Assembly: GCF_027924565.1 (NCBI RefSeq)
Contig: NZ_AP027041.1
Location: 3,472,001-3,536,000 of the forward strand
DNA: 64,000 bases
DNA from: Lysobacter auxotrophicus
Lineage (GTDB): Bacteria > Pseudomonadota > Gammaproteobacteria > Xanthomonadales > Xanthomonadaceae
Reading direction: 5' to 3'
Positions 1-8,184 of the stretch are shown one piece after another. Positions within the stretch are counted from its first letter, which is position 1; the number at the start of each line of letters is the position of its first letter. Position numbers and translations under genes: made by a program. Below the pieces are notes generated by a model. It ran no database searches, was not told the DNA's origin, and worked only from the letters and a program-made list of their open reading frames with translations.

Positions 1-254
1 TTGGCGAACGGCACGCCGTCGCTGGTGGACTGGCGGATGGTTTCGTCGAACAGGATGGCGCCGGAGATGTACTCGTTCAGCTTCGGCGTGGTGAGCAGCA
101 GCTCGCGGTAGCGACGGCGGTTCTCTTCGGTGTTCTCGATGCCGACACCGGCGAAACGCTTGGCGCAGGTGGCGCCGGACTCGTCGATGGCGATGATCCC
201 CTTGCCCGGTGCCATCATGGCCTGGGCGGTTTCGGCAAGCTGTTCGATGCTCAT
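1..254 (-). CDS. fba: Class I fructose-bisphosphate aldolase (5' part, cut by window edge)
   Basis: Only the first 84 codons are visible; the gene runs off the left edge. The protein starts MSIEQLAETAQAMMAPGKGI and continues through AIDESGATCAKRF and GAILFDETIRQ, the conserved N-terminal barrel segments of Schiff-base (class I) aldolases. The family cleaves fructose 1,6-bisphosphate to glyceraldehyde 3-phosphate and dihydroxyacetone phosphate in the cytoplasm. The Schiff-base lysine lies beyond the window. The ATG at 254 is preceded by an AGGA-type ribosome binding site. It follows pyk and pgk on the same strand, so it belongs to the glycolytic series of this region. Confidence 0.93.
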   Translation of the reverse strand, partial: MSIEQLAETAQAMMAPGKGIIAIDESGATCAKRFAGVGIENTEENRRRYRELLLTTPKLNEYISGAILFDETIRQSTSDGVPFA

Positions 255-286
255 GGTCGTCCTGCGGAAGCGGTGGGAAGCCCGAC

Positions 287-292
287 ATTATA
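287..292 (-). promoter_or_regulatory. Probable -10 box of the fba promoter
   Basis: A perfect TATAAT on the minus strand lies 32 bp before the fba start codon. No good -35 box sits at 16-18 bp: a TTGACC at 316-321 is 23 bp away, too far for a normal spacer. The -10 match and position are seen directly; promoter activity is inferred. Confidence 0.5.
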
Positions 293-389
293 GCCGGGTA
301 CGCGTGCAAAGAGCCGGTCAACGCAAAGAAAAATCAACCACTTGCAGACCGGACACCCCGGAATCCAATACCACTTGGGATGTATGCGT

Positions 390-1076
390 TTACATGCCCG
401 GGCGTCCGGCGAGGGCATCGCGCAGGGTCTGGTTGGCGTCCTCGCGCGTGGTCACGAACCCGCCCGCTGCATCGATGCCGGGCACGAAGTCCGCGCTTGC
501 GTCGTGCGCGCGCTTCAGCGCGGCGATGGCGCGATAGCAGGCGTCCATCGAACCCGCGTGCGGACAACCGAGCAGGTGGTAGAACTCGTGCACCGTCGCC
601 TTCGAAGGCGGCACGAACAGCTGGTTGAGCGAGGCGCGCGTGGCGACCACGTAACCGCGCGTGTGCGTCGCCTCGTCCACCATGCCGAGCACTTCCGGCA
701 TCAGCAGCCCCCACAGCGCATCGCCGGCATTGCGGTCGACGAAGGCGACCAGGCGATCGCACGGCACTTCGAGCCGGCGTTGCGCGACGTCCTCGAACAG
801 GCGCTCGTGCGTGAACCCGGCGCGCTGCCACGGGCGCACCCACGGCACGACGACCGTTATGCCGTAGGACGCGAATTCCTCGTTGACGGCGGCGATGAGC
901 GCGTCGATGCGCCGCGGCGCGACATCCGGCGTGTGCAGCACGCACACGCGCAACGGCATCGGCGGACCGTAGTCGATTGCGAGGCGTTCGCGCGTATGCG
1001 TGCCGACGCTCGTGCATGCGGCCAGCGCGACGAGCAGCGCGCACAGCCAGAACCCTCTTGCCGCCTTGCCGACCAT
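390..1076 (-). CDS. Lipoprotein with metzincin-type zinc protease motif
   Basis: A 228-residue protein with a short hydrophobic N-terminus ending in a lipobox (ALLVALAACTS), so probably a lipoprotein outside the inner membrane. Near residue 165 it carries HEFYHLLGCPH, an exact HExxHxxGxxH signature. In metzincins the three His bind zinc and the Glu is the catalytic base. A methionine follows closely (AGSMDAC) and could serve as the Met-turn, though the spacing is short. The region before the motif predicts alpha/beta structure, as in small archaemetzincin-like domains. I do not recognise a named family. It lies between pyk and fba on the same strand, but nothing links it to glycolysis. The protease call rests on the motif alone. 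Confidence 0.7.
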   Translation of the reverse strand: MVGKAARGFWLCALLVALAACTSVGTHTRERLAIDYGPPMPLRVCVLHTPDVAPRRIDALIAAVNEEFASYGITVVVPWVRPWQRAGFTHERLFEDVAQRRLEVPCDRLVAFVDRNAGDALWGLLMPEVLGMVDEATHTRGYVVATRASLNQLFVPPSKATVHEFYHLLGCPHAGSMDACYRAIAALKRAHDASADFVPGIDAAGGFVTTREDANQTLRDALAGRPGM

Positions 1077-1173
1077 GACCGCGCCCCCACGACGGATTCA
1101 TCGTGGGAAACGCTGTGGCATCGAGGGTGCGGACAGCGTGACGCCATACGGGCGCCACGCGGGCATTGTCGAA

Positions 1174-1192
1174 CGGTGTCAGTGCGACACCG
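1174..1192 (-). terminator. Hairpin just downstream of pyk
   Basis: CGGTGTC and GACACCG form a 7-bp perfect stem about 15 bp after the pyk stop codon. There is no clear U-run, so it may be a weak or Rho-assisted terminator, or only an RNA 3'-end stabiliser. Confidence 0.35.
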
Positions 1193-1206
1193 TCGACGCG
1201 GCCGAA

Positions 1207-2673
1207 TCAGAGCTCGCCCAGGCCTTCGGCCGAACCGCCCTCGCCCACCTGCAGCAGGCGCAGCGTGTTGGTCGCGCCCAGTTGCTCCATGTGGTCGCCG
1301 CTGGTGAACATCACGCGCTCGCCGACGCTGAGGTGGTTTCGCTCGAACAGCTCCTTGACCGCCTTGCGCGCGGCGTCGCGCGAGGTCAGGCCGCGGCTGT
1401 CGAAGTCATGCGGAGTGACATCGCGCATCAGACCCATGCGACGACGTGCACCGGCATGGCGCGTGAGCGCGTAGATCGGCACCTGCGAGCGGAAACGCGA
1501 CAGGAAGCGCGCGGTGCCGCCGGATTCGGTCATCGCGATGATCGCGCGCACGCCGATGTGTTCGGACAGGAACATCGCCGCCATGGCGATGGCCTGGTCG
1601 GCGCGTTCGAGGTTGCGCGGCGCCGCTTCGAAATCGGTGTCGTGGTTGAACTGGCGTTCGGCGCCGAGGCAGATGCGCGCCATCGCCTCGACCGCCTTGA
1701 TCGGATAGCGGCCGGCGGCCGATTCCTGCGACAGCATCACCGCGTCGGTGCCGTCGATCACCGCGTTGGCGACGTCGAGCACTTCGGCGCGCGTCGGGAT
1801 CGGGCTGTCGACCATCGACTGCAGCATCTGCGTGGCCGTGATGACGACCTTGTTGCGCTCCAGCGCCTCGCGGATGATCTTCTTCTGCAGGCCGGGCAGC
1901 TCGGCATCGCCGATTTCCACGCCCAGGTCGCCGCGCGCGACCATCACCACGTCGCTGGCATCGACGATTTCCGTCAGGTTCTCGATCGCTTCGGCGCGTT
2001 CGATCTTCGACACCAGCGCGGCGTCGCTGCCGTGGCTGCGTGCGATCTCGCGCGCATCGTTCATGTCCTGCGCGTTGCGGCAGAACGACACGGCGATGAA
2101 GTCGGCGCCGAGTTCGGCGGCGACGGCGATCAGCTCCTTGTCGCGCTCGGTCAGCGCGCCCAGCGACAGGCCGCCGCCCTGCTTGTTCAGGCCCTTTCGG
2201 TCCGACAGCACGCCGTCGTTGAGCACGGTGGTGACGATGCGCTCGCCTTCCACGGCGCCCACGCGTAACTGCAGCAGGCCGTCGTCGAGCAGCAGCACGT
2301 CGCCGGGACGCACGTCGCCCGGCAGGCCGAGGTAGCTCACGCCGACTTCGCGCAGGTTGCCGGGTGGGGCGTCGCTGCTGGCGACCAGGTCGAAACGGTC
2401 GCCGGTCTTGAGCAGCACGCGGCCTTCGGCAAAGCGCTCGATGCGGATCTTCGGGCCGGGCAGGTCGGCGAGGATGCCGACTTCCACGCCGACGCGCTGC
2501 GCGGCGTCGCGCACGGCCTGCGCGCGGGCGATCTGCGAGGACGGATCGCCATGCGAGAAATTGAGGCGGACTACGTCGACGCCGGCGGACAGCAGTGCGT
2601 CGAGGACGCCCGGCGGATCGGTGGCCGGGCCGAGGGTGGCGAGGATCTTGGTGCGGCGTTTGATGGTCGTCAT
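1207..2673 (-). CDS. pyk: Pyruvate kinase
   Basis: A 488-residue cytoplasmic enzyme that converts phosphoenolpyruvate and ADP to pyruvate and ATP. Visible family features are the N-terminal TKILATLGPATDPP, the substrate loop VRLNFSHGD, the catalytic-lysine region VSKIERAEAIENL, the metal-binding region ARGDLGVEIGDAELPGLQKK, and ATQMLQSM, followed by the C-terminal regulatory domain. The length is normal. The frame stays open far upstream, into the antisense of the HAD gene, but homology begins at the ATG at 2673, which I use. It is on the same strand as fba, pgk, gapA and tkt. Confidence 0.96.
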   Translation of the reverse strand: MTTIKRRTKILATLGPATDPPGVLDALLSAGVDVVRLNFSHGDPSSQIARAQAVRDAAQRVGVEVGILADLPGPKIRIERFAEGRVLLKTGDRFDLVASSDAPPGNLREVGVSYLGLPGDVRPGDVLLLDDGLLQLRVGAVEGERIVTTVLNDGVLSDRKGLNKQGGGLSLGALTERDKELIAVAAELGADFIAVSFCRNAQDMNDAREIARSHGSDAALVSKIERAEAIENLTEIVDASDVVMVARGDLGVEIGDAELPGLQKKIIREALERNKVVITATQMLQSMVDSPIPTRAEVLDVANAVIDGTDAVMLSQESAAGRYPIKAVEAMARICLGAERQFNHDTDFEAAPRNLERADQAIAMAAMFLSEHIGVRAIIAMTESGGTARFLSRFRSQVPIYALTRHAGARRRMGLMRDVTPHDFDSRGLTSRDAARKAVKELFERNHLSVGERVMFTSGDHMEQLGATNTLRLLQVGEGGSAEGLGEL

Positions 2674-2811
2674 CGAGTGCGGGTCCAGAGAACCCAGCGA
2701 CGCTAGCACAGCTGCCTGCAGTTTCGGATCGACCGCTTCCGCACCTTCGCCATACCGCATCGCACGCGGCGAAGTGGTCTGAAAAAACCCGCCCGAAAGC
2801 AGACCACCGAC

Positions 2812-2843
2812 GCCCGCGAGACCGCGTAGGCGCGGTCGCGGGC
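2812..2843 (-). terminator. Strong GC hairpin downstream of the HAD gene
   Basis: GCCCGCGAGACCGCG pairs with CGCGGTCGCGGGC around a short loop, starting about 25 bp after the HAD phosphatase stop. A run of six T's on the transcribed strand lies about 25 bp further on (2782-2787), too far for a canonical terminator. It probably separates HAD and pyk transcripts. Confidence 0.4.
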
Positions 2844-2867
2844 CCGATGTTGCGCGGGATGCGCGCG

Positions 2868-3506
2868 TCAGGCCGCGAGCAGCGCCGGCAGTTCGTCCGG
2901 TGTGGACGCCAGGTGAAGCGCGCCGGCCTCGCGCAGTTCGGCCTCGCCGCCGAAGCCCCACAGCACGCCGATGTTGCGCATGCCGTGGTGGCGCGCGCCC
3001 TCGATGTCCATGCGGCGGTCGCCGATCATCCAGCACGCGTCCGCATCCAGTTCGAACCGGCGCAGCGCCTCGGCGATGAGCTGGTCCTTGTGGCTGATGC
3101 GGCCGTCGAGCGTGGCGCCGACGACATCGTCGAAACGGTGCCCGAACGGCAGGTGGTCGACGATCTTGCGCGCGTGCGGCTCGTTCTTCGCGGTGACCAC
3201 GGCCAGGCGATGGCCGGCCGCGTGCAGCGCTTCGATCGTCTCGCCGATGCCGGCGTAGACCTCGTGCTCGGCCCAGCCGTGCGTCTCGAAGCGGTCGCGG
3301 TAATGCAGCACGGCCTGTTCGACCTTCGCATCGTCGTTGAGCAGCGGGCCGAAGCTGGTGCGCAGCGCGGGGCCGATCCAGCGGCGCAGTTCCTCGTGCG
3401 GCGGAACCGGCAGCCCCATCTGCACCATCGCGTGCTCGACGCAACGCGTGATGCCGACGGCCGAATCGATGAGCGTGCCGTCCATGTCGAAGAAGAGCGT
3501 GGTCAT
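2868..3506 (-). CDS. HAD-family hydrolase, phosphoglycolate phosphatase-like
   Basis: A 212-residue HAD subfamily IA phosphatase. Motif I is FDMDGTLIDS (nucleophile Asp, acid/base Asp), motif II is in VVTAKNEPHARK, the motif III lysine is in ISHKDQLIAEAL, and motif IV is MIGDRRMDIEGARHHGM. The helical cap sits between motifs I and II. Close relatives are annotated as phosphoglycolate phosphatase or general nucleotidase; the sequence alone does not fix the substrate. It lies between pgk and pyk on the same strand, so a housekeeping role in clearing glycolytic side products such as 2-phosphoglycolate or 2-phospholactate is possible but only inferred. Confidence 0.87.
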   Translation of the reverse strand: MTTLFFDMDGTLIDSAVGITRCVEHAMVQMGLPVPPHEELRRWIGPALRTSFGPLLNDDAKVEQAVLHYRDRFETHGWAEHEVYAGIGETIEALHAAGHRLAVVTAKNEPHARKIVDHLPFGHRFDDVVGATLDGRISHKDQLIAEALRRFELDADACWMIGDRRMDIEGARHHGMRNIGVLWGFGGEAELREAGALHLASTPDELPALLAA

Positions 3507-3534
3507 GTGTCACCGAACGTATTCAATCAAGGCC

Positions 3535-3614
3535 GTCATCCCGGCGAACGCCGGGACCCAGGCCATCAGGATTTCAGCGGTGAGGGCCTGGGCCCCGGCC
3601 TTCGCCGGGGTGAC
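3535..3614. repeat. Inverted pair of GTCATCCCGGCGAA palindromic repeats
   Basis: GTCATCCCGGCGAACGCCGG at 3535 is answered by an inverted copy ending GCCGGGGTGAC at 3614, with about 20 bp between them. Each copy is itself palindromic. The same family occurs in direct orientation at 21326-21422. This resembles the REP/BIME class of intergenic repeats. It fills most of the gap between pgk and the HAD gene and may act as a transcript 3'-end structure. Confidence 0.75.
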
Positions 3615-3630
3615 GACGGACTCTGAGCTG

Positions 3631-4806
3631 TTACGAGGCGCGCGCCTTCAGCGCCGTCACCGCCGGCAGCTCCTTGCCTTCCAGGAATTCCAGGAACGCG
3701 CCGCCACCGGTGGAGATGTACGACACGTCGTCCTCGATGCCGTACTTGTCCACCGCCGCGAGCGTGTCGCCGCCGCCGGCGATCGAGAACGCATTCGACG
3801 CGGCGATCGCACGCGCAAGCGTTTGCGTGCCTTGGCCGAAGGCATCGAACTCGAACACGCCGACCGGGCCGTTCCACACCACGGTGCCGGCGTTCCTGAT
3901 CAGTTCGGCGTAACGCGCCGCCGTCTGCGGGCCGATGTCGAGGATCATGTCGTCCTCGCCCACCGCATCGACAGCCTTCACGGTCGCCGGTGCATCGGCG
4001 GCAAACTTCGGCGCGACAACCACGTCGACCGGCACCGGGATGTCGGCGCCGCGCGCCTTCGCATCGCTCATGATCTTCTTCGCCGTGTCGACGAGGTCCA
4101 TTTCCACCAGCGACTTGCCCACGCCGTGGCCCATCGCCGCGATGAACGTGTTGGCGATGCCGCCGCCGACGATCAGCTGGTCGACCTTCGACACCAGCGA
4201 GGACAGCAGTTCGAGCTTGGTCGACACCTTCGAGCCGGCAACGATCGCCAGCAGCGGGCGCGCCGGGTTATCGAGCGCCTTGGCGAGCGCGTCCAGCTCG
4301 GCCATCAGCAGCGGGCCGCCGGCGGCGATCTTCGCGAAGCGGATGGCGCCGTGCGTGGACGCCTGCGCGCGATGCGCCGTGCCGAACGCGTCCATGACGT
4401 ACACATCGCACAGCGCGGCGTACTTCTTCGACAGGGCTTCATCGTCCTTGCCCTCGCCGACGTTCATGCGGCAGTTCTCCAGCAGCACGAGCTGGCCGGG
4501 CTTCACGTCCACGCCATCGACCCAGTCCTTCACCAGCGGCACGTCGATGCCGAGCAGCTCGGACAGGCGCCTGGCTACCGGGGCGAGCGAATCCTCCTGC
4601 GTCCACGTGCCTTCCTTCGGGCGGCCCAGGTGCGAGGTCACCATCACGGCGGCGCCCTTCTCCAGCGCCAGCTTCATCGTCGGCAGCGCCGCGGTGATGC
4701 GCTGTTCGGACGTGATGCGGCCGGCCTCGATGGGCACGTTCAGGTCTTCGCGGATCAACACGCGCTTGCCTTGGAGGTCGAGGTCGGACATGCGGACGAT
4801 GGACAT
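3631..4806 (-). CDS. pgk: Phosphoglycerate kinase
   Basis: A 391-residue cytoplasmic enzyme transferring phosphate between 1,3-bisphosphoglycerate and ADP. Family features include [47 protein letters not shown], the hinge and nucleotide-binding segment [16 protein letters not shown], and the C-terminal [16 protein letters not shown]. The length matches the family. The ATG at 4806 encodes [12 protein letters not shown], the expected start. It is followed on the same strand by the HAD gene and pyk. Confidence 0.97.
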   Translation of the reverse strand: MSIVRMSDLDLQGKRVLIREDLNVPIEAGRITSEQRITAALPTMKLALEKGAAVMVTSHLGRPKEGTWTQEDSLAPVARRLSELLGIDVPLVKDWVDGVDVKPGQLVLLENCRMNVGEGKDDEALSKKYAALCDVYVMDAFGTAHRAQASTHGAIRFAKIAAGGPLLMAELDALAKALDNPARPLLAIVAGSKVSTKLELLSSLVSKVDQLIVGGGIANTFIAAMGHGVGKSLVEMDLVDTAKKIMSDAKARGADIPVPVDVVVAPKFAADAPATVKAVDAVGEDDMILDIGPQTAARYAELIRNAGTVVWNGPVGVFEFDAFGQGTQTLARAIAASNAFSIAGGGDTLAAVDKYGIEDDVSYISTGGGAFLEFLEGKELPAVTALKARAS

Positions 4807-4953
4807 CGGTGCTTCCTCTGCTGCCCTTCGGTGGAAGGGTGGGATGGGAGTGGTGGAACGATGCGGCGGCCGGAGCGAACGCGGCCGCGAAGTCGTGCAT
4901 TGTCCCCTGCCGCTGGCGGTGCCGGCAAATCGCGCGCGGTGTCGATTCTGCGG

Positions 4954-4962
4954 TTATCCACA
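4954..4962 (+). promoter_or_regulatory. Consensus DnaA box upstream of the nrdA promoter
   Basis: TTATCCACA matches the strong DnaA-box consensus exactly and ends 10 bp before the -35 box of the nrdA promoter. In Escherichia coli, DnaA boxes upstream of nrdAB link dNTP synthesis to replication initiation. A single 9-bp site can occur by chance about once in this much sequence, so its position is the main argument. Confidence 0.45.
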
Positions 4963-4972
4963 AGATTTAGCG

Positions 4973-5001
4973 TTGACGGATCCGCGCACCCCCACTATGT
5001 T
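4973..5001 (+). promoter_or_regulatory. Sigma70 promoter of the nrdAB riboswitch transcript
   Basis: A -35 box TTGACG (4973-4978) and a -10 box TATGTT (4996-5001) are separated by exactly 17 bp. The predicted transcription start, near 5008, coincides with the 5' end of the cobalamin riboswitch, which supports both calls. Confidence 0.7.
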
Positions 5002-5005
5002 GTGG
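4991..5005 (+). promoter_or_regulatory. Possible NrdR-like palindrome over the -10 box
   Basis: CCCACTATGTTGTGG is an imperfect palindrome (CCAC...GTGG) overlapping the -10 element and resembles one NrdR box. NrdR normally binds two boxes about three helical turns apart. The second candidate, CCACAAGATTTAG near 4958, is weak and slightly off the usual spacing, so this is tentative. Confidence 0.3.
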
Positions 5006-5007
5006 CC

Positions 5008-5190
5008 GTCGGTGCCGGCCTTCGCAGGCCGGCTTAAAACGGGAAGCTGGTGGAAATCCAGCACTGCCCCGCAGCGGTATGGGAAACGAAGGTGGCCATG
5101 GCACTGGGCGACACGCCTGGGAAGCGGCCACCGGTAGGTGATGACGGCGCAGCGCGCCGCTTCGTGTCCTAAGTCCGAAGACCTGCCGAC
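5008..5190 (+). promoter_or_regulatory. Cobalamin (B12) riboswitch controlling nrdAB
   Basis: Conserved B12-element blocks appear in order: the closing strand GTCGG (5008-5012) pairing with CCGAC (5186-5190); AAAACGGGAAGCTGGTGGAA; the TCCAGCACTGCCCCGC block; the facultative hairpin region with GGCACTGGGCGACACGCCTG; and the 3' segment AGTCCGAAGACCTGCCG. It starts at the predicted transcription start and ends about 206 nt before nrdA. As expression platform I see TCCGAAGAC (5174-5182), part of the conserved 3' segment, perfectly complementary to GTCTTCGGA (5229-5237). That downstream segment can instead form a local hairpin with GAAGAC (5240-5245), so the two folds exclude each other. The remaining leader to 5396 has no U-run, so control is probably translational or Rho-dependent. 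B12 is expected to repress this cobalamin-independent enzyme. Confidence 0.9.
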
Positions 5191-5396
5191 AGCCGCGCGT
5201 TGCACACCGCGCGGTGACCGGCCACGGAGTCTTCGGAGGGAAGACGGTCGGTGTCGCTGCACGCGACGGTTCGCGCCGTCGCCCGCCCGCCGTCTCGGGC
5301 TGCGCGACACCCCGCATTCACGCTGCGACTCCCGCGCCCGCGTCGTCCTTCGAGGGAAAGGACGGCCAGACGTGCGCCCACGCACTGGAGTCGCCG

Positions 5397-7883
5397 ATGA
5401 ACACCGTTACGCAAACCGCTGCCGCCACGCCGGCCCGCGAGTCCGCGCGCACGCCCGATGACCGCGCGAGCGACCTCGATCCGGGCTTCGCGCTGACGCC
5501 GCCCGCCGCCAACCTCACCATGACGGTGACCAAGCGCAGCGGCCGTCGCGAGCCGGTGGACCTCAACAAGATCGTGCGCGCCGTGACGCGCGCGAGCGAA
5601 GGCCTGTTCGCGATCGATCCGATGCGCGTGGCCACGCGCACCATCTCCGGCCTGTACGACGGCGCCAGCACGCGCGAACTGGACGAACTGTCGATCCGCA
5701 CCGCCGCGCTGCTCACCGCCGAGGAGCCCGAGTACGGCCGCCTCGCCGCGCGCCTGCTCGCCAGCGTGATCGAGAAGGAAGTCGCCGGCAGCGAGATCCA
5801 CGCGTTCTCGCAATCGGTGCAGCGCGGTCACGAGCTCGGGCTGATCAACGACCGGCTGCTCGCCTTCGTGCAGGCGCACGCGCGCAAGCTCAACGACGCG
5901 ATCGACAACGCGCACAACCAGCGCTTCGACTACTTCGGCCTGCGCACGCTGTACGACCGCTACCTGCTGCGCCACCCGACCGCGCGCACGGTGATCGAAA
6001 CGCCGCAGCAGTTCTTCCTGCGCATCGCCTGCGCGCTGAGCGAGGACGTGGGCGAAGCGCTTGCGCTGTACCGCCGCATGGCGCAGCTGGATTACATCCC
6101 GTCCTCGCCGACGCTGTTCAACTCCGGCACCACGCACGAGCAGCTGTCGAGCTGCTTCCTGCTCGATTCGCCGGAGGATTCGCTGGAAAGCATCTACAAG
6201 CGCTACATGGACGTGGCGAAGCTGTCCAAGTTCAGCGGCGGCATCGGCCTGTCGTACACGCGCATCCGTTCGCGCGGCTCGCTGATCCGTTCGACCAATG
6301 GCCTGTCCAACGGCATCGTGCCGTGGCTGAAAACGCTCGATGCCTCGGTGGCCGCGGTGAACCAGGGCGGCAAGCGCAAGGGCGCGGCGTGCGTGTACCT
6401 GGAACCGTGGCACGCGGACGTCGAGGAATTCCTCGAACTGCGCGACAACACCGGCGACGAGGCGCGCCGCACGCACAACCTCAACCTGGCGAACTGGATT
6501 CCCGACGAATTCATGCGCCGCGTGGAGGGCGATGGCGAATGGTCGCTGTTCGACCCGGCGAAGGTGCCGCAGCTCACCGACCTGTGGGGCGAGGCCTTCG
6601 AACGCGCGTATCGCGCCGCCGAAGCGGCCGGCCTGGCGACGCGGCAGGTGAAGGCGCGCGACCTGTACGCGCGGATGATGCGCACGCTCGCGCAGACCGG
6701 CAACGGCTGGATGAACTTCAAGGACAAGTCCAACCGCGCGTGCAACCAGACGCTTCGCGACGGCAACGTCGTGCACCTGTCGAACCTGTGCACCGAAATC
6801 CTCGAAGTCACCTCGCAGGACGAAACCGCGGTGTGCAACCTGGGTTCGATCAACCTGTCGCACCACGTCGAGGTGTTCGCCGACGGCCCGCTGCATGGCG
6901 ATGCCGGGCGTTTCGACTTCGACAAGCTCGCCGAAACCGTGCGCCTTGCGGTGCGCCAGCTCGATCGCGTGATCGACCTGAACTTCTACCCGATCGAAAC
7001 CGCACGTCGCGCGAACCTGAAATGGCGCCCGGTGGGCCTGGGCGTGATGGGCCTGCAGGACGTGTTCTTCAAGCTGCGCCTGCCGTTCGATTCCGATGCG
7101 GCGCGCGCGCTGTCGGCGCGCATCGCCGAAGCGATCTACTTCCACGCGCTGTCGGCCTCGAACGAACTGGCGATGGAACGCGGCCGCCATCCGGGATTCG
7201 ACGACACGCGCGCGGCGCAGGGCGAGTTGCAGTTCGACGCATGGGGCGTGACGCCCGAGGACGGCGAACGCTGGGACGGGCTACGCGCCCGCATCCGCGA
7301 ACACGGCCTGCGCAATTCGCTGCTGGTCGCCATCGCGCCGACGGCGACGATCGCATCGATCGCCGGCTGCTACGAATGCATCGAACCGCAGGTGTCGAAC
7401 CTGTTCAAGCGCGAAACGCTGTCGGGCGATTTCCTCGTGGTGAACCGTTACCTCGTCGAGGAACTGAAATCGCTCGGCCTGTGGACACCGGAACTGCGCG
7501 ACCGGATCAAGATGTCGGAAGGTTCGATCCAGGGCATCGACGCGATTCCCGAATCGCTGCGCGCGGTCTATCGCACCTCGTGGGAACTGCCGATGCGTTC
7601 GCTCATCGACATGGCCGCCGACCGCGGCGCCTTCATCGACCAGAGCCAGTCGCTGAATCTGTTCATCGAAAGCCCGAACATCGGCCAGCTGTCATCGATG
7701 TACATGTACGCGTGGAAGAAGGGGCTCAAGACGACGTACTACCTGCGCTCGCGACCGGCGACGAAGATCGCGAAGGCGACGGTCGGTTCGACCACGGCGC
7801 AGGCGCCGAAGCCCGAAGTCGCGCCGGCGGATGCCGTCGCGTGTTCGCTGGAAAACCCCGAGTCGTGCGAAGCCTGCCAATGA
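5397..7883 (+). CDS. nrdA: Ribonucleoside-diphosphate reductase class Ia, alpha subunit
   Basis: An 828-residue catalytic subunit that reduces ribonucleoside diphosphates to deoxy forms in the cytoplasm, using a radical supplied by NrdB. An ATP-cone allosteric domain covers about residues 40-130 (TVTKRSGRREPVDLNKIVRA). Barrel motifs include SSCFLLDSPEDSLE, KFSGGIGLSYTRIRS, the NLNLANWIPDEFM region, NLCTEILEVTSQDETAVCNLG with active-site Asn/Cys/Glu, and APTATIASIAGCYECIEPQVSN. The tail CSLENPESCEACQ carries the redox cysteines that re-reduce the active site. The frame is open upstream through the leader, but the ATG at 5397 has a GGAG about 8 nt before it and starts the recognisable protein. 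It is cotranscribed with nrdB across a repeat-filled gap. Confidence 0.95.
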   Translation: MNTVTQTAAATPARESARTPDDRASDLDPGFALTPPAANLTMTVTKRSGRREPVDLNKIVRAVTRASEGLFAIDPMRVATRTISGLYDGASTRELDELSIRTAALLTAEEPEYGRLAARLLASVIEKEVAGSEIHAFSQSVQRGHELGLINDRLLAFVQAHARKLNDAIDNAHNQRFDYFGLRTLYDRYLLRHPTARTVIETPQQFFLRIACALSEDVGEALALYRRMAQLDYIPSSPTLFNSGTTHEQLSSCFLLDSPEDSLESIYKRYMDVAKLSKFSGGIGLSYTRIRSRGSLIRSTNGLSNGIVPWLKTLDASVAAVNQGGKRKGAACVYLEPWHADVEEFLELRDNTGDEARRTHNLNLANWIPDEFMRRVEGDGEWSLFDPAKVPQLTDLWGEAFERAYRAAEAAGLATRQVKARDLYARMMRTLAQTGNGWMNFKDKSNRACNQTLRDGNVVHLSNLCTEILEVTSQDETAVCNLGSINLSHHVEVFADGPLHGDAGRFDFDKLAETVRLAVRQLDRVIDLNFYPIETARRANLKWRPVGLGVMGLQDVFFKLRLPFDSDAARALSARIAEAIYFHALSASNELAMERGRHPGFDDTRAAQGELQFDAWGVTPEDGERWDGLRARIREHGLRNSLLVAIAPTATIASIAGCYECIEPQVSNLFKRETLSGDFLVVNRYLVEELKSLGLWTPELRDRIKMSEGSIQGIDAIPESLRAVYRTSWELPMRSLIDMAADRGAFIDQSQSLNLFIESPNIGQLSSMYMYAWKKGLKTTYYLRSRPATKIAKATVGSTTAQAPKPEVAPADAVACSLENPESCEACQ

Positions 7884-7889
7884 TCTGAA

Positions 7890-8055
7890 CCCCTCCCCCG
7901 CACGCGGGAGAGGGGTTGGGGTGAGGGCGACCTGCTGCCCTCATCCGCCCTGCCGGGCACCTTCTCCCGCAAGCGGGAGAAGGGTTTTCACCTGCAAGGC
8001 GTGACAGACATCAAAGCCCCTCTCCCGCCTGCGGGAGAGGGGTTGGGGTGAGGGC
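7890..8055. repeat. Three copies of the GGGAGAGGGGTTGGGGTGAGGG palindromic repeat
   Basis: Copies at 7890-7928 and 8017-8055 share a hairpin (CTCCC/GGGAG) followed by GAGGGGTTGGGGTGAGGG. A diverged, inverted copy lies between them (about 7936-7992). They fill most of the gap between nrdA and nrdB; the rest of the gap, to 8184, shows nothing else. Single copies of the family occur at 23683 and 52077. In an operon gap such hairpins can stabilise the upstream message or change the subunit ratio. Confidence 0.8.
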
Positions 8056-8184
8056 AGCCCTCCACCACAACCAACACCACCGACTTCCTTTCTTCAGCCG
8101 ACGGCCGCCTGCACGGCCTGCCTCCCTCCCCTGAGCGGCATCGGGGCGGCCGCGGCTGGAGACAGGATCCAGCGAGATCCCGAC

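Noticed and set aside
2674-3513. N-terminal extension of pyruvate kinase
   Set aside because: The frame is open upstream, but it is antisense to the HAD gene and Arg-rich. Homology starts at the ATG at 2673.
5169-7190. A 673-codon open frame on the minus strand
   Set aside because: It is antisense to nrdA and the riboswitch leader, with typical low-complexity Arg/Ala/His/Gln content.
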